Below are positions 1 to 9,284 of a stretch of 64,000 nt of DNA, in pieces. The notes beneath the pieces are model-generated. The model was not told the origin of the DNA. It saw nothing but the letters and a program-made list of their open reading frames with translations, and made no database searches. Source of the DNA: an uncultured Oligoflexales bacterium (GTDB lineage Bacteria; Bdellovibrionota_B; Oligoflexia; Oligoflexales; JAPPIL01); contig OY282434.1 of assembly GCA_958296095.1 (NCBI GenBank), forward strand, positions 1,208,001 to 1,272,000, in the 5' to 3' direction. Every line of letters begins with the position of its first letter. Within the stretch, counting starts at the first letter, position 1. Both the position numbers and the translations under genes were made by a program.

Positions 1-210
1 TTCTCCCATCGACAGGTGATGCGACGCGGGAATACTCAAGGCTTTGCTCAAGAATGTGGACACCTCCCCCTTGCCACAGCTAGAGGGGCCGGTCAAGATA
101 AGCGCACCCCGATCCTTGAGCTTTATCTTCTCGACGACGACCGTAGACTTTTCAAGCAGGAAATCCCTCACGACGCGGGCTACCCTAATGCAAACGCGGC
201 GCCCATTCAA
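1..210 (-). CDS. P-loop kinase, adenylate/nucleotide kinase-like (N-terminal 70 aa, runs off window)
   Basis: The minus strand stays open from a TTG at 210 to the left edge. A P-loop, GPSSCGKG, lies at residues 41-48 after a beta strand (GALILT), and HLSMGE at 65-70 resembles the HLSTGD seen downstream of the P-loop in adenylate kinases. I infer a nucleotide or small-molecule kinase; the deciding lid and catalytic parts lie outside the window. The start follows the stop of the anchored protein at 223 by 12 nt and is in the same frame, so the two are probably co-transcribed. An AAGTCTGAGG stretch precedes the TTG, but the exact start is uncertain. It could also be another small P-loop NTPase. 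Confidence 0.55.
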   Translation of the reverse strand, partial: MNGRRVCIRVARVVRDFLLEKSTVVVEKIKLKDRGALILTGPSSCGKGEVSTFLSKALSIPASHHLSMGE

Positions 211-222
211 CCTCAGACTTGC

Positions 223-1299
223 CTAGAAGGAGGAAGAAGTGACCTGGCTGCGGTATTCTTCAACCTCGCCTGGAGGCAGACTCCGCCGTTGCAGCTCGGC
301 TTGCGCCCATCCACTGACACGGCGGTCTTTGTCGAGCGTCGCGGCAACCAGATAGAGACCGCTCAACTCATCGCGCCCCACAACCAGTGCCTGTATGATA
401 TGCCGACGTGCCCGCGGGCCTACCGTGTGCAGCGCGTAGCGCATAACGAAACGCTCAGCCGCATCGTTTTTGACGGTAAAGCGTTTGAAATAGTTGGCAA
501 GCAGTGAAGGGCGTTCTTCTCCCAACGCTTGCAATACGGCGTTGTCGCCCACATTCATCCCCAGCTTAACTAGACCCACCACAGCTTTCATACGTATCCA
601 CAAGCGGGGGTTGTTCAACGCTTCCCACAGAATTGCATCACTGCCTGCAAGCCTCAGACTGACAACATCCTGCACTGTCTTATACTGCTGCCACACGAAC
701 TGGTGCGTCAACCCGCTTCGCCACACCTCCTCTTCCTGCACTGACCAAGCACGAGCAAACTGGATCTTGTCGCGCGGTGCAGGATTAGGCAATTCCAGAT
801 AGGGGTTGCTGGCCAGGTAGCTGGGTGAGTCCCGCGGTCGTTCGACACTCCGCTCGGCAGCATCAGCAGGAAGTTCGTCGATGCTAGATACATCTGCCTG
901 AATATCTGCCTGAATGTCTGCCTCTGGTGCAGGGGGCACGGCAGTCTCTGGCGCGGGTGCAACTTCTGGCGTGGGCGGAACGGCAACCACCTCCTGCCCT
1001 CCAGGTGGTGGAATCGCCGCTCCCTGGTCTGCTGTGTCCCAGAAAAGTGCTATTACTTCTTGACCTTGACTGAGTAAAGGAGCTACAATCTCGTCGGGGC
1101 TTTTGTCGTTGACCAAGATCTCGTAGGCGGCGTATCCACCGATAACCAAAATGATGACGAGTGCTATCAGGGCTTTCTTTACGACTGGGTTGCCATCATC
1201 GTGGTGCGTGGTGTCATAGGCAGATGATGCGGTAGCAGCTGACCCCGCCATCGCGGTGCGGCTGCCAGTTGCCTCGTGTGCGTTGTGAAGTGTTACCAT
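223..1299 (-). CDS. Single-pass membrane protein of unknown function with helical repeat-like C-terminus
   Basis: 358 aa, family not recognised. Residues 1-40 are polar, a membrane helix follows (about 43-63, [20 protein letters not shown]), then a Pro/Ala/Glu-rich linker (about 95-150). The C-terminal half is alpha-helical and resembles HEAT-like repeats (for example [16 protein letters not shown]). There is no signal peptidase site, so it is probably a signal anchor with the C-terminal part outside the cytoplasm; this is inference. The start at 1299 is supported by GGAG six bases upstream. It is divergent from the EF-G gene and followed closely by a P-loop kinase gene on the same strand. 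The helical repeats suggest protein-protein contact, not catalysis. Confidence 0.7.
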   Translation of the reverse strand: MVTLHNAHEATGSRTAMAGSAATASSAYDTTHHDDGNPVVKKALIALVIILVIGGYAAYEILVNDKSPDEIVAPLLSQGQEVIALFWDTADQGAAIPPPGGQEVVAVPPTPEVAPAPETAVPPAPEADIQADIQADVSSIDELPADAAERSVERPRDSPSYLASNPYLELPNPAPRDKIQFARAWSVQEEEVWRSGLTHQFVWQQYKTVQDVVSLRLAGSDAILWEALNNPRLWIRMKAVVGLVKLGMNVGDNAVLQALGEERPSLLANYFKRFTVKNDAAERFVMRYALHTVGPRARRHIIQALVVGRDELSGLYLVAATLDKDRRVSGWAQAELQRRSLPPGEVEEYRSQVTSSSF

Positions 1300-1449
1300 A
1301 GTCGACTCCAGAACTCCCTAATTACATGTTCGTATTTTTTTAAAAATTATTTAGCAGAAATTTATCTGCAATGGCTGTGTGGCGGATGTAAAAACCGCCA
1401 ACATGGGATAATAGCATCAATTCCATTACTAACTTTAAGGAAGGTTAAG
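1300..1449. promoter_or_regulatory. Divergent intergenic region with two hairpins before the EF-G gene
   Basis: This 150-bp AT-rich gap separates two divergent genes. Two short inverted repeats lie in it: GCAGA/TCTGC at 1354-1369 and GGCGG/CCGCC at 1381-1399. A GATAAT box (TGGGATAAT) at about 1408-1413 could be a -10 element for EF-G, but no good -35 is seen. AAGGAAGG at 1437-1444 is the EF-G ribosome-binding site. Whether the hairpins act as operators or as leader RNA structure cannot be told from sequence. Confidence 0.4.
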
Positions 1450-3555
1450 ATGGCATCGGATAGTTTGGAACTGGTCAGGAACATCGGCATCTCGGCCCAC
1501 ATCGACTCTGGCAAAACGACCCTGACCGAGAGGGTGCTCTATTACGCAGGCATCATTCACAAGATTCAGGAGGTGCGGGGCGAGGGTAGCGGTGCGACCA
1601 TGGATCACATGGAGTTGGAGAAAGAGCGGGGGATTACGATCACTTCAGCGGCAACGACGGTCAGTTGGAAGGACTATGTAGTCAACATCATCGATACGCC
1701 AGGGCACGTCGATTTCACCGTCGAGGTGGAGCGCTCCCTGCGGGTTTTGGACGGTGCAGTGTTAGTCTTGTGCGGTGTATCGGGGGTGCAGAGCCAGTCT
1801 TTCACCGTCGATCGCCAGATGAAGCGTTATAGTGTGCCTTGCCTGGCCTTCATCAACAAGCTCGATCGTTCGGGGGCTGAGCCGCGGCGAGTGACGGCAC
1901 AGTTGCGAGAAAAACTCGGCCACAACGCGGTGGCGGTGCAGATTCCCATTGGGCTTGAGGCGGATCACGAGGGTGTGATCGATTTGATCGCTATGCGTGC
2001 CTACTATTTTGATGGCGAACAGGGCGAGACGGTGCGGGAGGCAGACATTCCCGCCGCCCTGCAAGGCGAGGCTCAGGCAGCTCGTGCCGCGATGCTTGAT
2101 GCGATTTCAATGTTCAGCGACGAGATGACGGAACTACTGCTGGAAGAGCAAGAGGTAGCTGCAGAACTTATCTACCGCACTGTGCGCGCCGCGGTGCTGG
2201 AACGCAAGCTTACGCCCGTGTTCATGGGCTCAGCCTACAAGAACAAAGGCGTGCAGTTGTTGCTCGATGCCGTCAACAGATACTTGCCCAGTCCGCGCGA
2301 TCGTCACTACCTAGCCACCGATAATGACAAAAAAGAAAAAATTGCCATCTTTCCCGATAAAGACAAGCAGTTGGTGGCCATGGCCTTCAAAATTACCGAC
2401 GACGCATACGGGCAGCTTACCTACACGCGCGTCTATCAAGGCACACTGCGGCGGGGCGATACACATTTCAACCCGCGCCTCAACAAGAAGCAGCGCATCG
2501 GACGCTTGGTGCGCATGCACTCCAACGAGCGGCAAGAAATCGAGCAGGCCGTGGCAGGTGACATAATTGCCATGGTGGGCGTGGATTGTGCTTCAGGTGA
2601 CACTTATTGCGCGCCTGACATCAATGTCTCCATGGAGACAATTTTCGTCGCCGACCCAGTGATCGAACTGGCTATCAAGCCACAAAAGCAAGATGATCTC
2701 GTCAAAGTATCAAAGGCTTTGAATCGCTTTATGAAAGAAGACCCAACCTTTCGGGTAACGATCGACGCGGAGTCGAACGAGACGATTATCAAGGGTATGG
2801 GTGAGTTGCACCTGGAGATTTACGTGCAGCGTATTCAGCGAGAATACAAGGCTGACGTGATTGTGGGACAACCGAAGGTCAACTACCGTGAAGCTCCGAC
2901 TGCTACTGCCGAGTTTGATTACAAGCACAAAAAACAAACGGGTGGTGCAGGTCAATTCGCCCATGTTGTGGGCAAACTGCAAGCACAGACGGATGAGCAG
3001 CGGGAAGAGCATGGTGATAACTTGGTCTTCAACAACAACATCGTCGGTGGTCGTATTCCGAAAGAATACATCCCTGGGGTGGAAAAGGGCTTGCGTGAAT
3101 CGCTAGAAAAGGGACCCCTGGCTGGGTTTCAGGTTATCGGTGTGCAAGTCGATCTCGACGATGGTTCTTTCCACCACGTTGACTCTTCCGAGCTGGCTTT
3201 CAAGATCGCGGCACGCGCCGCGTTCAAGGAGGCTTTCATGCAAGCAGGACCTGTGCTGCTTGAACCGATCATGAAGGTTGAGGTCGAGACTCCCACCGAT
3301 TTTCAAGGCCCTGTGCAGGGGGATCTTTCGTCGCGACGTGGCATCTTGATGGGTAGCAACATGCGTGACGATTTCACCGTCATCGAGGCGGAAGTGCCGC
3401 TGGCAGAGATGTTTGGCTACTCCACGGCGCTGCGTTCCAAAACACAAGGCAAGGCTTCGTTCAGCATGGAGTTCAGTTGCTATAAGGCAGTGCCGAACTC
3501 TATCCAGGAACAGCTGGCTAGCAAGCATCGAGAGGAGCAGGCTAAAGGCAAGTAG
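1450..3555 (+). CDS. fusA: Elongation factor G, mitochondrial EFG1/spdEFG1-like
   Basis: 701 aa, full length for EF-G, the ribosomal translocation GTPase. The P-loop reads AHIDSGKT (16-23), G3 is DTPGH (82-86) and G4 is NKLD (136-139). [10 protein letters not shown] and the later domains IV-V are intact. The spellings [26 protein letters not shown] and [14 protein letters not shown] follow mitochondrial EFG1 closely; common bacterial EF-G has AHIDAGKTT. The same subfamily (spdEFG1) is known from spirochaetes, planctomycetes and deltaproteobacteria, where it does translocation while a second EF-G handles recycling. I therefore expect another EF-G gene elsewhere. ATG 1450 is chosen because AAGGAAGG lies just upstream; the frame is open back to 1276 without a ribosome site. 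Confidence 0.95.
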   Translation: MASDSLELVRNIGISAHIDSGKTTLTERVLYYAGIIHKIQEVRGEGSGATMDHMELEKERGITITSAATTVSWKDYVVNIIDTPGHVDFTVEVERSLRVLDGAVLVLCGVSGVQSQSFTVDRQMKRYSVPCLAFINKLDRSGAEPRRVTAQLREKLGHNAVAVQIPIGLEADHEGVIDLIAMRAYYFDGEQGETVREADIPAALQGEAQAARAAMLDAISMFSDEMTELLLEEQEVAAELIYRTVRAAVLERKLTPVFMGSAYKNKGVQLLLDAVNRYLPSPRDRHYLATDNDKKEKIAIFPDKDKQLVAMAFKITDDAYGQLTYTRVYQGTLRRGDTHFNPRLNKKQRIGRLVRMHSNERQEIEQAVAGDIIAMVGVDCASGDTYCAPDINVSMETIFVADPVIELAIKPQKQDDLVKVSKALNRFMKEDPTFRVTIDAESNETIIKGMGELHLEIYVQRIQREYKADVIVGQPKVNYREAPTATAEFDYKHKKQTGGAGQFAHVVGKLQAQTDEQREEHGDNLVFNNNIVGGRIPKEYIPGVEKGLRESLEKGPLAGFQVIGVQVDLDDGSFHHVDSSELAFKIAARAAFKEAFMQAGPVLLEPIMKVEVETPTDFQGPVQGDLSSRRGILMGSNMRDDFTVIEAEVPLAEMFGYSTALRSKTQGKASFSMEFSCYKAVPNSIQEQLASKHREEQAKGK

Positions 3556-3597
3556 TTTGGCTGCGCACGACAAGAACGCACCGCGGGCGGGAAGAAC

Positions 3598-3627
3598 TTG
3601 CTCGCAGCGCGCCAATTTTGCTAGTAT
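3598..3627 (+). promoter_or_regulatory. Candidate sigma70 promoter for the rpmA-obg operon
   Basis: TTGCTC at 3598-3603, an 18-nt spacer and TAGTAT at 3622-3627, preceded by TG to give an extended -10 (TGCTAGTAT). The predicted transcription start lies about 30 nt before the rpmA GTG codon. Support is sequence only. Confidence 0.4.
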
Positions 3628-3665
3628 GCGCCGCCGTTGGCAGTGGGATTTAACGGAGGCAACGA

Positions 3666-3926
3666 GTGGCAACCAAGAAAGCAGGTGGGGCGAGTAAGAA
3701 TGGGCGTGATTCTAACGCGCAGCGACGTGGGGTCAAGGTCTTCGGAGGTTCGAGCATCAGGACCGGTGGTATCATCGTGCGGCAGGTGGGTTGCACTTTT
3801 CACGCGGGGGCGGGGGTTGGATGTGGCAAGGACTTTACCCTGTTTGCCCTGACCGATGGCAAGGTCGTGTTTGAACGTTTTGGCAAATCTGGCAAGCGGG
3901 TTACCGTCGTCAGTGCTGGGGCATGA
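3666..3926 (+). CDS. rpmA: 50S ribosomal protein L27
   Basis: 86 aa, normal length for bL27 of the large ribosomal subunit, whose N-terminus reaches the peptidyl-transferase centre. [20 protein letters not shown] is the usual flexible N-terminal tail, followed by GVKVFGG and IIVRQVG in the compact domain and [11 protein letters not shown] near the end. The GTG start at 3666 has GGAGG about 7 nt upstream. It overlaps obg by ATGA. The usual partner rplU (L21), normally directly upstream, is absent here; the upstream neighbour is the EF-G gene. Confidence 0.96.
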   Translation: MATKKAGGASKNGRDSNAQRRGVKVFGGSSIRTGGIIVRQVGCTFHAGAGVGCGKDFTLFALTDGKVVFERFGKSGKRVTVVSAGA

Positions 3927-4882
3927 TCCGCAACCTCATCGATACACTCAACATCGAGGTTTACTCTGGCGCGGGCGGCAATGGCATCGTCAGTTTTCGC
4001 AAGCTGAAGACCGGCAGGCGGGCAATCCCCGACGGTGGCAGTGGCGGCAAGGGGGGTGCGGTTTATTTCTGTGGTCAGGTGGGTCTGAGTGACTTGCGCC
4101 ACATCAGGTCATCCTCCCTACGTGCCGCCGCGGGCAAAGACGGACGCAAGGGCAGCAAGACAGGCGAGGACGGCGCGGCGCTGATTATCCACGTCCCCCT
4201 CGGCACACGCGTGCTCGATCGTGAGCGCGGTCATCTACTGCTAGAAATCAACGACACGACACGGCAACTGCTTATCACGGGCGGCAAGGCAGGTCATGGC
4301 AACACTGGCTCACCGCGTCACGTCGCGACAGCAGGCGAGGAGGGCATGCATCTCGCACTCACCCTCGACTATCGCTTGCCGCTCGATGTTGGCATCGTCG
4401 GCTATGCCAATGCAGGCAAGTCCACCCTGCTCAGCCGCATCAGTTCCGCGCGCCCGCTGATCGATGACTACCCCTTGACGACGCGCTCGCCGCAAATTGG
4501 CATCTGTGACCCTAGTGCCCAGGATCGGGATTTTTTCGGCGAGCCCCTGACGGTCGTTGAAATTCCTGCTCTGACCAGTGCCCAAGGGGGGAAATTTCTC
4601 AAACATCTACGGGGTGGCAAGCTCATCATCTACTGTATCGACACGGATGGCATGCCTCTGGCACAGCAGTTTGAAACCTTACAACGCCAACTCACCACCT
4701 ACGATGAGGGCTTGCGGCACAAGCAGGCGCTGCTCGTCGTCCGTGGTAAGAGCGCTGAGCAGCCTGAGCACATTATCAGCGCGGGTGTGCGTATCGATGT
4801 CGTGCCACTACCGGCGGAGACGAGTGCCTGTGCCGCGCTGCAACGCAAAATCTTTCGGCTCTGGCAACAAGCGCGTGAATAG
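3923..4882 (+). CDS. obg: Obg/CgtA-family ribosome-associated protein with degenerate G3 and G4 motifs
   Basis: 319 aa, shorter than typical ObgE (about 340-390). Residues 1-150 form the glycine-rich Obg fold ([29 protein letters not shown]). The G domain has a good P-loop, GYANAGKS (160-167), and switch I TT in [11 protein letters not shown]. The G3 motif DxPG is replaced by EIPA (213-216) with a shortened switch II, and the G4 NKxD position reads RGKS (274-277). Obg normally helps 50S subunit maturation and couples GTP to growth control. This copy may bind nucleotide weakly or without guanine selectivity; that is inference. It sits in its classic context after rpmA and overlaps nadD by 8 nt. 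Confidence 0.9.
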   Translation: MIRNLIDTLNIEVYSGAGGNGIVSFRKLKTGRRAIPDGGSGGKGGAVYFCGQVGLSDLRHIRSSSLRAAAGKDGRKGSKTGEDGAALIIHVPLGTRVLDRERGHLLLEINDTTRQLLITGGKAGHGNTGSPRHVATAGEEGMHLALTLDYRLPLDVGIVGYANAGKSTLLSRISSARPLIDDYPLTTRSPQIGICDPSAQDRDFFGEPLTVVEIPALTSAQGGKFLKHLRGGKLIIYCIDTDGMPLAQQFETLQRQLTTYDEGLRHKQALLVVRGKSAEQPEHIISAGVRIDVVPLPAETSACAALQRKIFRLWQQARE

Positions 4883-5546
4883 TTTTCCCGACCCTGACTT
4901 GATCATCTACGGCGGCGCATTTGATCCACCTCACAACGGCCATCTGCTCTGTGTCGAGCTTGTTCGTCAACGCTTTCCCCACGCAGCACTGTTGATATGT
5001 CCTACCTACGCACCGCTACAAGACGCGACCTCTGTGCCCAAACACACGCAGCTCGACTTTGCTGCCAGACTGCAGTTGGCGCGAGCTGTCTTCACGGGTG
5101 AAGGTATCACTGTCTCTGATCTTGAGGCACGCCTGCCACGTCCGACATTGACCGCCAACACGTTGCAGGTGGTGCGGAAAAAATTTAACCGCCACCGCCT
5201 TGCTCTACTGCTCGGACAGGATCAGTTTAGCACGTTGTGGGAATGGCAGCGGGTGGAGGAAATTACTGCCTGCTGCGACATTATCGTTGCCCATCGAGCT
5301 GAGGCCGCACCGTTGGCAGACAGTGCGCGGCAATTAGCACAGAGCTTGGCCACCACCTTGGCCTGGGACGCACCACGGGCACGCTATGCTGAGGCTAGGT
5401 TTTCGGTCTATCTATTGGCAGCAAAATTGCTTAGTATCTCCAGCACTGCGGTACGAGAACGTCAACAGCAGGGGCTGGCGTTGCAGGATGTGCCTGCGGC
5501 GGTCGCGACTTTCTTCACGCACAACGAGAACGGTTTTGGAACTTAA
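4875..5546 (+). CDS. nadD: Nicotinate-nucleotide adenylyltransferase
   Basis: 223 aa. Transfers AMP from ATP to nicotinate mononucleotide to make deamido-NAD in NAD synthesis. The nucleotidyltransferase signature GGAFDPPHNGH is near the N-terminus, and ISSTAVRER near the C-terminus matches the second ATP-binding motif (SSTxxR). The GTG at 4875 is the only sensible start; it overlaps the obg stop, so translation is probably coupled. The frame is open further upstream, but that part lies inside obg. The order obg-nadD-rsfS is conserved in many bacteria. Confidence 0.93.
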   Translation: MNSFPDPDLIIYGGAFDPPHNGHLLCVELVRQRFPHAALLICPTYAPLQDATSVPKHTQLDFAARLQLARAVFTGEGITVSDLEARLPRPTLTANTLQVVRKKFNRHRLALLLGQDQFSTLWEWQRVEEITACCDIIVAHRAEAAPLADSARQLAQSLATTLAWDAPRARYAEARFSVYLLAAKLLSISSTAVRERQQQGLALQDVPAAVATFFTHNENGFGT

Positions 5547-5589
5547 CATCCAACCACAAGATACCCGTGTTGCGGCGGTAGATCCCTTA

Positions 5590-5922
5590 ATGTTGGCACG
5601 TCTGTCGTGGCAGGCCGCCTTAGATCGCAAGGCAGAGCAGCCGCTGTTGCTCGACCTGCGTGGCCTGTCGAGTATCTGTGATTTCCAGTTTGTCTGTAGC
5701 GGAGCTAATGCGCGGCAGACGAAAGCCATCAGCATGGCCATCGAGGAGCAGGTGCACCGAACCTTTGCCCTGCACCCTCTAGCCGTTGAGGGGCAGCACC
5801 GCGGTGAATGGGTTTCCATGGACTATGGCTTGGTAATCGTGCATATTTTTCGCCGTGAGGTGCGTTCCTACTATGACTTCGACACACTCTGGCCACAAGC
5901 TGACCACGTCACCGTGCAGTGA
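5590..5922 (+). CDS. rsfS: Ribosomal silencing factor RsfS
   Basis: 110 aa, usual RsfS size. The protein binds uL14 on the 50S subunit and blocks subunit joining when nutrients are short. Diagnostic parts are ALDRKAEQPLLLDLRGLS, ICDFQFVCSGANARQ, and GEWVSMDYGLVIVHIF followed by RSYYDFDTLW. ATG 5590 places the start exactly where family members begin; a TTG at 5536 would add 18 residues and overlap nadD, as other genes in this operon do, so the start is not settled. It overlaps comF by 50 nt. Confidence 0.9.
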   Translation: MLARLSWQAALDRKAEQPLLLDLRGLSSICDFQFVCSGANARQTKAISMAIEEQVHRTFALHPLAVEGQHRGEWVSMDYGLVIVHIFRREVRSYYDFDTLWPQADHVTVQ

Positions 5923-6550
5923 CGAGGCACACTCTCGCTGTCTGCTGTGCCACAACAACAGCAGTCTTATCGGCCCTGCGTGTCAGGCACAGCTCGATCG
6001 CTATGCCCTGCGTTATGACTGTGAAATCACCCCCCATCTGCCAGCCACGGCCCTTTACCCTTATGTGCCCCTACTGCGTGATCTCGTCCTGCGTGTAAAA
6101 ATTGCTGGCAGCCTGCGAGCTTGGCAGGCGGTGGTGCAGTTACTCAACCGCAAGCTGGATTTTTCCCAGCCGCAAGTCATTGTGCCCGCCCCGTCGAGCC
6201 TCTGGAGTCGCTTGCGAGGGCGACATGATTTGGCCTGGATGATGGCTGGCCATCTTGCCCAGCAGACGAACGCCAGGCTTATCGAAGCACCGTTATTTAC
6301 CCATTGGCGTTTACGCAAACAGACACAGGCACGGCAACGCGGACTGTATCATCCCCCGAATTGGCCGCCGAAGTTACTCCAGCTAATGTTGCCACAGGTG
6401 GTAGGACAAAAAATTCTGCTCGTCGATGATGTCATCACCAGCGGCGCGACCCTGCGGCAGTTAGCAGCACTGTTTCCTGACAACGAAGTCAGCGCCTTCG
6501 CCCTCTGTCTGTCACCTGGCCATGGTTTCGTGCGCAGGAGGCGAGCATGA
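5873..6550 (+). CDS. comF: ComF-family phosphoribosyltransferase-like protein
   Basis: 225 aa. ComF proteins have a short zinc-binding N-terminus and a type I phosphoribosyltransferase domain; in competent bacteria they act in DNA uptake, elsewhere the substrate is unknown. Here CLLC lies near residue 28 with another Cys about 11 residues later, so the zinc motif is partial. The PRPP-binding loop ILLVDDVITSGATL is clear near residue 190, and QTQARQRGLY fits the conserved RxxxQxxLxxxxR-type segment. The start overlaps the end of rsfS and the stop overlaps mutS by ATGA, so it belongs to the same transcription unit. Confidence 0.85.
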   Translation: MTSTHSGHKLTTSPCSDEAHSRCLLCHNNSSLIGPACQAQLDRYALRYDCEITPHLPATALYPYVPLLRDLVLRVKIAGSLRAWQAVVQLLNRKLDFSQPQVIVPAPSSLWSRLRGRHDLAWMMAGHLAQQTNARLIEAPLFTHWRLRKQTQARQRGLYHPPNWPPKLLQLMLPQVVGQKILLVDDVITSGATLRQLAALFPDNEVSAFALCLSPGHGFVRRRRA

Positions 6551-9093
6551 CTCCGATGCTGCAACAGTACTTTGCCTTGAAAAAGCAGTGTGGTGATGCC
6601 GTACTGTTCTTTCGCATGGGTGATTTTTATGAAGTCTTTGGTGACGATGCCACAACCATTGCCCCGCTGTTGAACATCTTGCTGACCAGCCGCAACCGCA
6701 ACGATAAGATGCCTTTTTGTGGCGTGCCGCATCATAGTTACAAGCCACACTGCCGCAAGCTGATCGCCCGCGGCTTCAAAGTTGCCATCGCTGAACAGAT
6801 TACCCACACGACGGCGGCGGGGGACGGCATTATCGGACGTGAGATAGTCAAAATTATCACGCCTGGTTTACACAACGACCTCGATAGTCTCGATGACGAC
6901 AAGCCCAACTACTTCACATCCCTGTACGAAGATCCGCAGACACGATGCTGGTCGGTATTGCTGGCCGATGTTTCTACGGGGGAACTGCGTCTCGGCACGC
7001 GCCGCGATGCTCAGCAGGCCTTTGACTTTGTGCGCAAGAACGCGCCGCGTGAGATCCTTGCCCGTGCTTTTCAGCATCAGCACATCAAGGACAACCTGCC
7101 CGCGACGACGGTGTTGCTCAGCCCGTTGCCAGAGACGGTGGTCAGCGACAGCAACCAGCGCGAGCAGGTGTTGCGGGACGCTTTTGCCGCGGCGATGCTA
7201 GCCCCGCTTGCCGATGACATTCCGGCCCGCATCAACCTCGCCGCGTTTGCACTTTACCTGCAGCAACATCATGCCCAGCCCGATAACTTTCTGCACATCA
7301 AGCCACTGCTCGACAAGCAGGAAATGGATTTAGCCGCTAACGTCGTTCGTGACTTGGAACTGTTCACTACCATTCAAACTCGCAGCACGAAAGGCAGCCT
7401 CTACCACGTGGTCAACAACACGCTGACCCCCATGGGGGCACGGCTGTTACGTTACACCCTAGCTCACCCGCTCACTAATCGCCGTCGTCTTCAGGCCCGG
7501 TTAGAAGCCGTCACCGCCTTGGTCAAGCGTGGCTATCAGCAGCTCAACGACCTGCGCCAGCTGTTACAGGGTTTTCCTGACCTTGAACGCTTGAGCAATC
7601 AGGTATTCAGTGCCAGTGCCCAGCCGTCGCAGTTGGTGGCCATACGCACGGCCTTAGCTAAAATTGACGCGCTGGCAACCCAGCAAGATACGACGCTGTG
7701 GGGCGAGGATCGGCAGGGGTTGATGGCGGTGCAGCAGTTGCTGGACGAGGCCTTGCAGCCACGGGGCGGACGTTTGGGGATGGGCACAGAGGTCTTTAAT
7801 CCGCAATACGATCAGGACTTGGGGCAATATGTTGAGCTGGCCAGCAGCGGCGAAGCCAAGCTAAGCGCCTACGAACAGCAGTTGCGGGTGGCGAGTGATA
7901 TTCCCAGTCTAAAAATCAAGAAACACCGCCAGTTGGGACTGTTGATCGAAGTCAATCGGGCACAGCTAACCAAAGTGCCTGAGTACTTTAAGCTGCGACA
8001 GAGCATGGTCAACTGCGGGCGCTTCACGACCGCGGCGTTGGTTGAACTCGACGAAGCCCTCAACAATGCCCTAGGACAAGCGATTGCCAGAGAGGAGGAG
8101 CTGTATCGGCAGTTGTTGGAAAAATTACGCCACTATCATCAGCCGTTGTTGCGCCTCGGTGCGGCGGTCGCGGCCTTTGATTTGCATCAGAGCCAGGCGT
8201 TCACGGCGGTGAAAGAAAACTGGTGCGCCCCGCAAATCGATACGGACATCGTCTTGCAGAGCTGTCGGCATCCAGTGGTGGAGAAACTACTCGGCGCGCA
8301 TCGTTTCGTGCCCAACGACATTACCTTGACCTGTGAGGCGAAGGCGATGCTGATCACGGGGCCCAACATGGGCGGCAAGTCCACGGCAATGCGTCAAGTT
8401 GCGCTGTGTGCGGTGCTGCACCAAAGCGGGGCGTACGTGCCTGCGACCACTGCCAAGCTGCCGTTGTTTGACAATATTTTCACGCGTATCGGTGCATCTG
8501 ACAATATTACCGCGGGGCAGTCTACCTTCATGGTGGAGATGAGCGAGACCGCTACGATTTTGCGGCAATCCTCGTCTCGCAGTCTCGTTATCGTCGATGA
8601 AGTCGGGCGCGGCACTTCAACTGCCGACGGTTTAGCTTTAGCGCAGGCGATTCTAGAAAATTTAACCCGTGGGCGTTGCTTTTGCTTGTTTTCCACGCAC
8701 TTTCACGAACTCGTGCCCGCGACGGCGAAACTTAACGGCATCAGAACGATGCAGACAGAGGTGCAGAAGGGCAGTTGGTTCACACACAAACTCATGCCTG
8801 GCTCTTGCAGTAACTCGTTTGGCATTGAGGTGGCACGCCAAGCAGGTGTGCCTGCGGCGGTATTGAAACGGGCGACAAAACTGCTACAGCAGAACCGTGA
8901 CTCCATCCTGCCAGCCGTCAACGGCTATCTGCCCAGTGCTACACACGAAGACAACCAACTGTTACAGGCATTAGCGCGACGTTTTGAAAAAATTAACATT
9001 TACCAGACAACCCCCCTGCAAGCCTTGAATCTCGTCAGCGACATCAAAGCCATGCTCAGCCGCACTTCGCAACAACCCCTGTGGCGAGATTGA
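6547..9093 (+). CDS. mutS: DNA mismatch repair ATPase MutS
   Basis: 848 aa, full length. It recognises mismatches as a dimer and recruits MutL. The N-terminal mismatch-reading motif is FFRMGDFYEVFG with the Phe-x-Glu pair. Walker A GPNMGGKST is at about 605-613, Walker B LVIVDEVGRGTST near 680, and the STHFHEL motif follows. The start overlaps comF by four bases and is preceded by GGAGG inside comF. Joining mutS to the rpmA-obg-nadD-rsfS-comF unit is unusual; mutL is not in the window. Confidence 0.97.
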   Translation: MTPMLQQYFALKKQCGDAVLFFRMGDFYEVFGDDATTIAPLLNILLTSRNRNDKMPFCGVPHHSYKPHCRKLIARGFKVAIAEQITHTTAAGDGIIGREIVKIITPGLHNDLDSLDDDKPNYFTSLYEDPQTRCWSVLLADVSTGELRLGTRRDAQQAFDFVRKNAPREILARAFQHQHIKDNLPATTVLLSPLPETVVSDSNQREQVLRDAFAAAMLAPLADDIPARINLAAFALYLQQHHAQPDNFLHIKPLLDKQEMDLAANVVRDLELFTTIQTRSTKGSLYHVVNNTLTPMGARLLRYTLAHPLTNRRRLQARLEAVTALVKRGYQQLNDLRQLLQGFPDLERLSNQVFSASAQPSQLVAIRTALAKIDALATQQDTTLWGEDRQGLMAVQQLLDEALQPRGGRLGMGTEVFNPQYDQDLGQYVELASSGEAKLSAYEQQLRVASDIPSLKIKKHRQLGLLIEVNRAQLTKVPEYFKLRQSMVNCGRFTTAALVELDEALNNALGQAIAREEELYRQLLEKLRHYHQPLLRLGAAVAAFDLHQSQAFTAVKENWCAPQIDTDIVLQSCRHPVVEKLLGAHRFVPNDITLTCEAKAMLITGPNMGGKSTAMRQVALCAVLHQSGAYVPATTAKLPLFDNIFTRIGASDNITAGQSTFMVEMSETATILRQSSSRSLVIVDEVGRGTSTADGLALAQAILENLTRGRCFCLFSTHFHELVPATAKLNGIRTMQTEVQKGSWFTHKLMPGSCSNSFGIEVARQAGVPAAVLKRATKLLQQNRDSILPAVNGYLPSATHEDNQLLQALARRFEKINIYQTTPLQALNLVSDIKAMLSRTSQQPLWRD

Positions 9094-9284
9094 GTTTTAC
9101 TTTTGCCCTGCACCCCCTGCTGCTTGCGGTGCCGCGCGCTTAACTGCTGGCTACCTGCCCGCGCTGCAAAATTCTTGACTTTTTATGCTATTTCAACAAT
9201 CTTCGCTTGCCTGTGTGTCGGCGACGACGGATAATAGTCGGAGATGGCACTGGATTGAAGGGAAGCTACGAGTAGGTAATGATT

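Noticed and set aside
16-507. 163-aa plus-strand frame at the window start
   Set aside because: Antisense to a P-loop kinase fragment and an anchored protein, both of which make sense on the minus strand.
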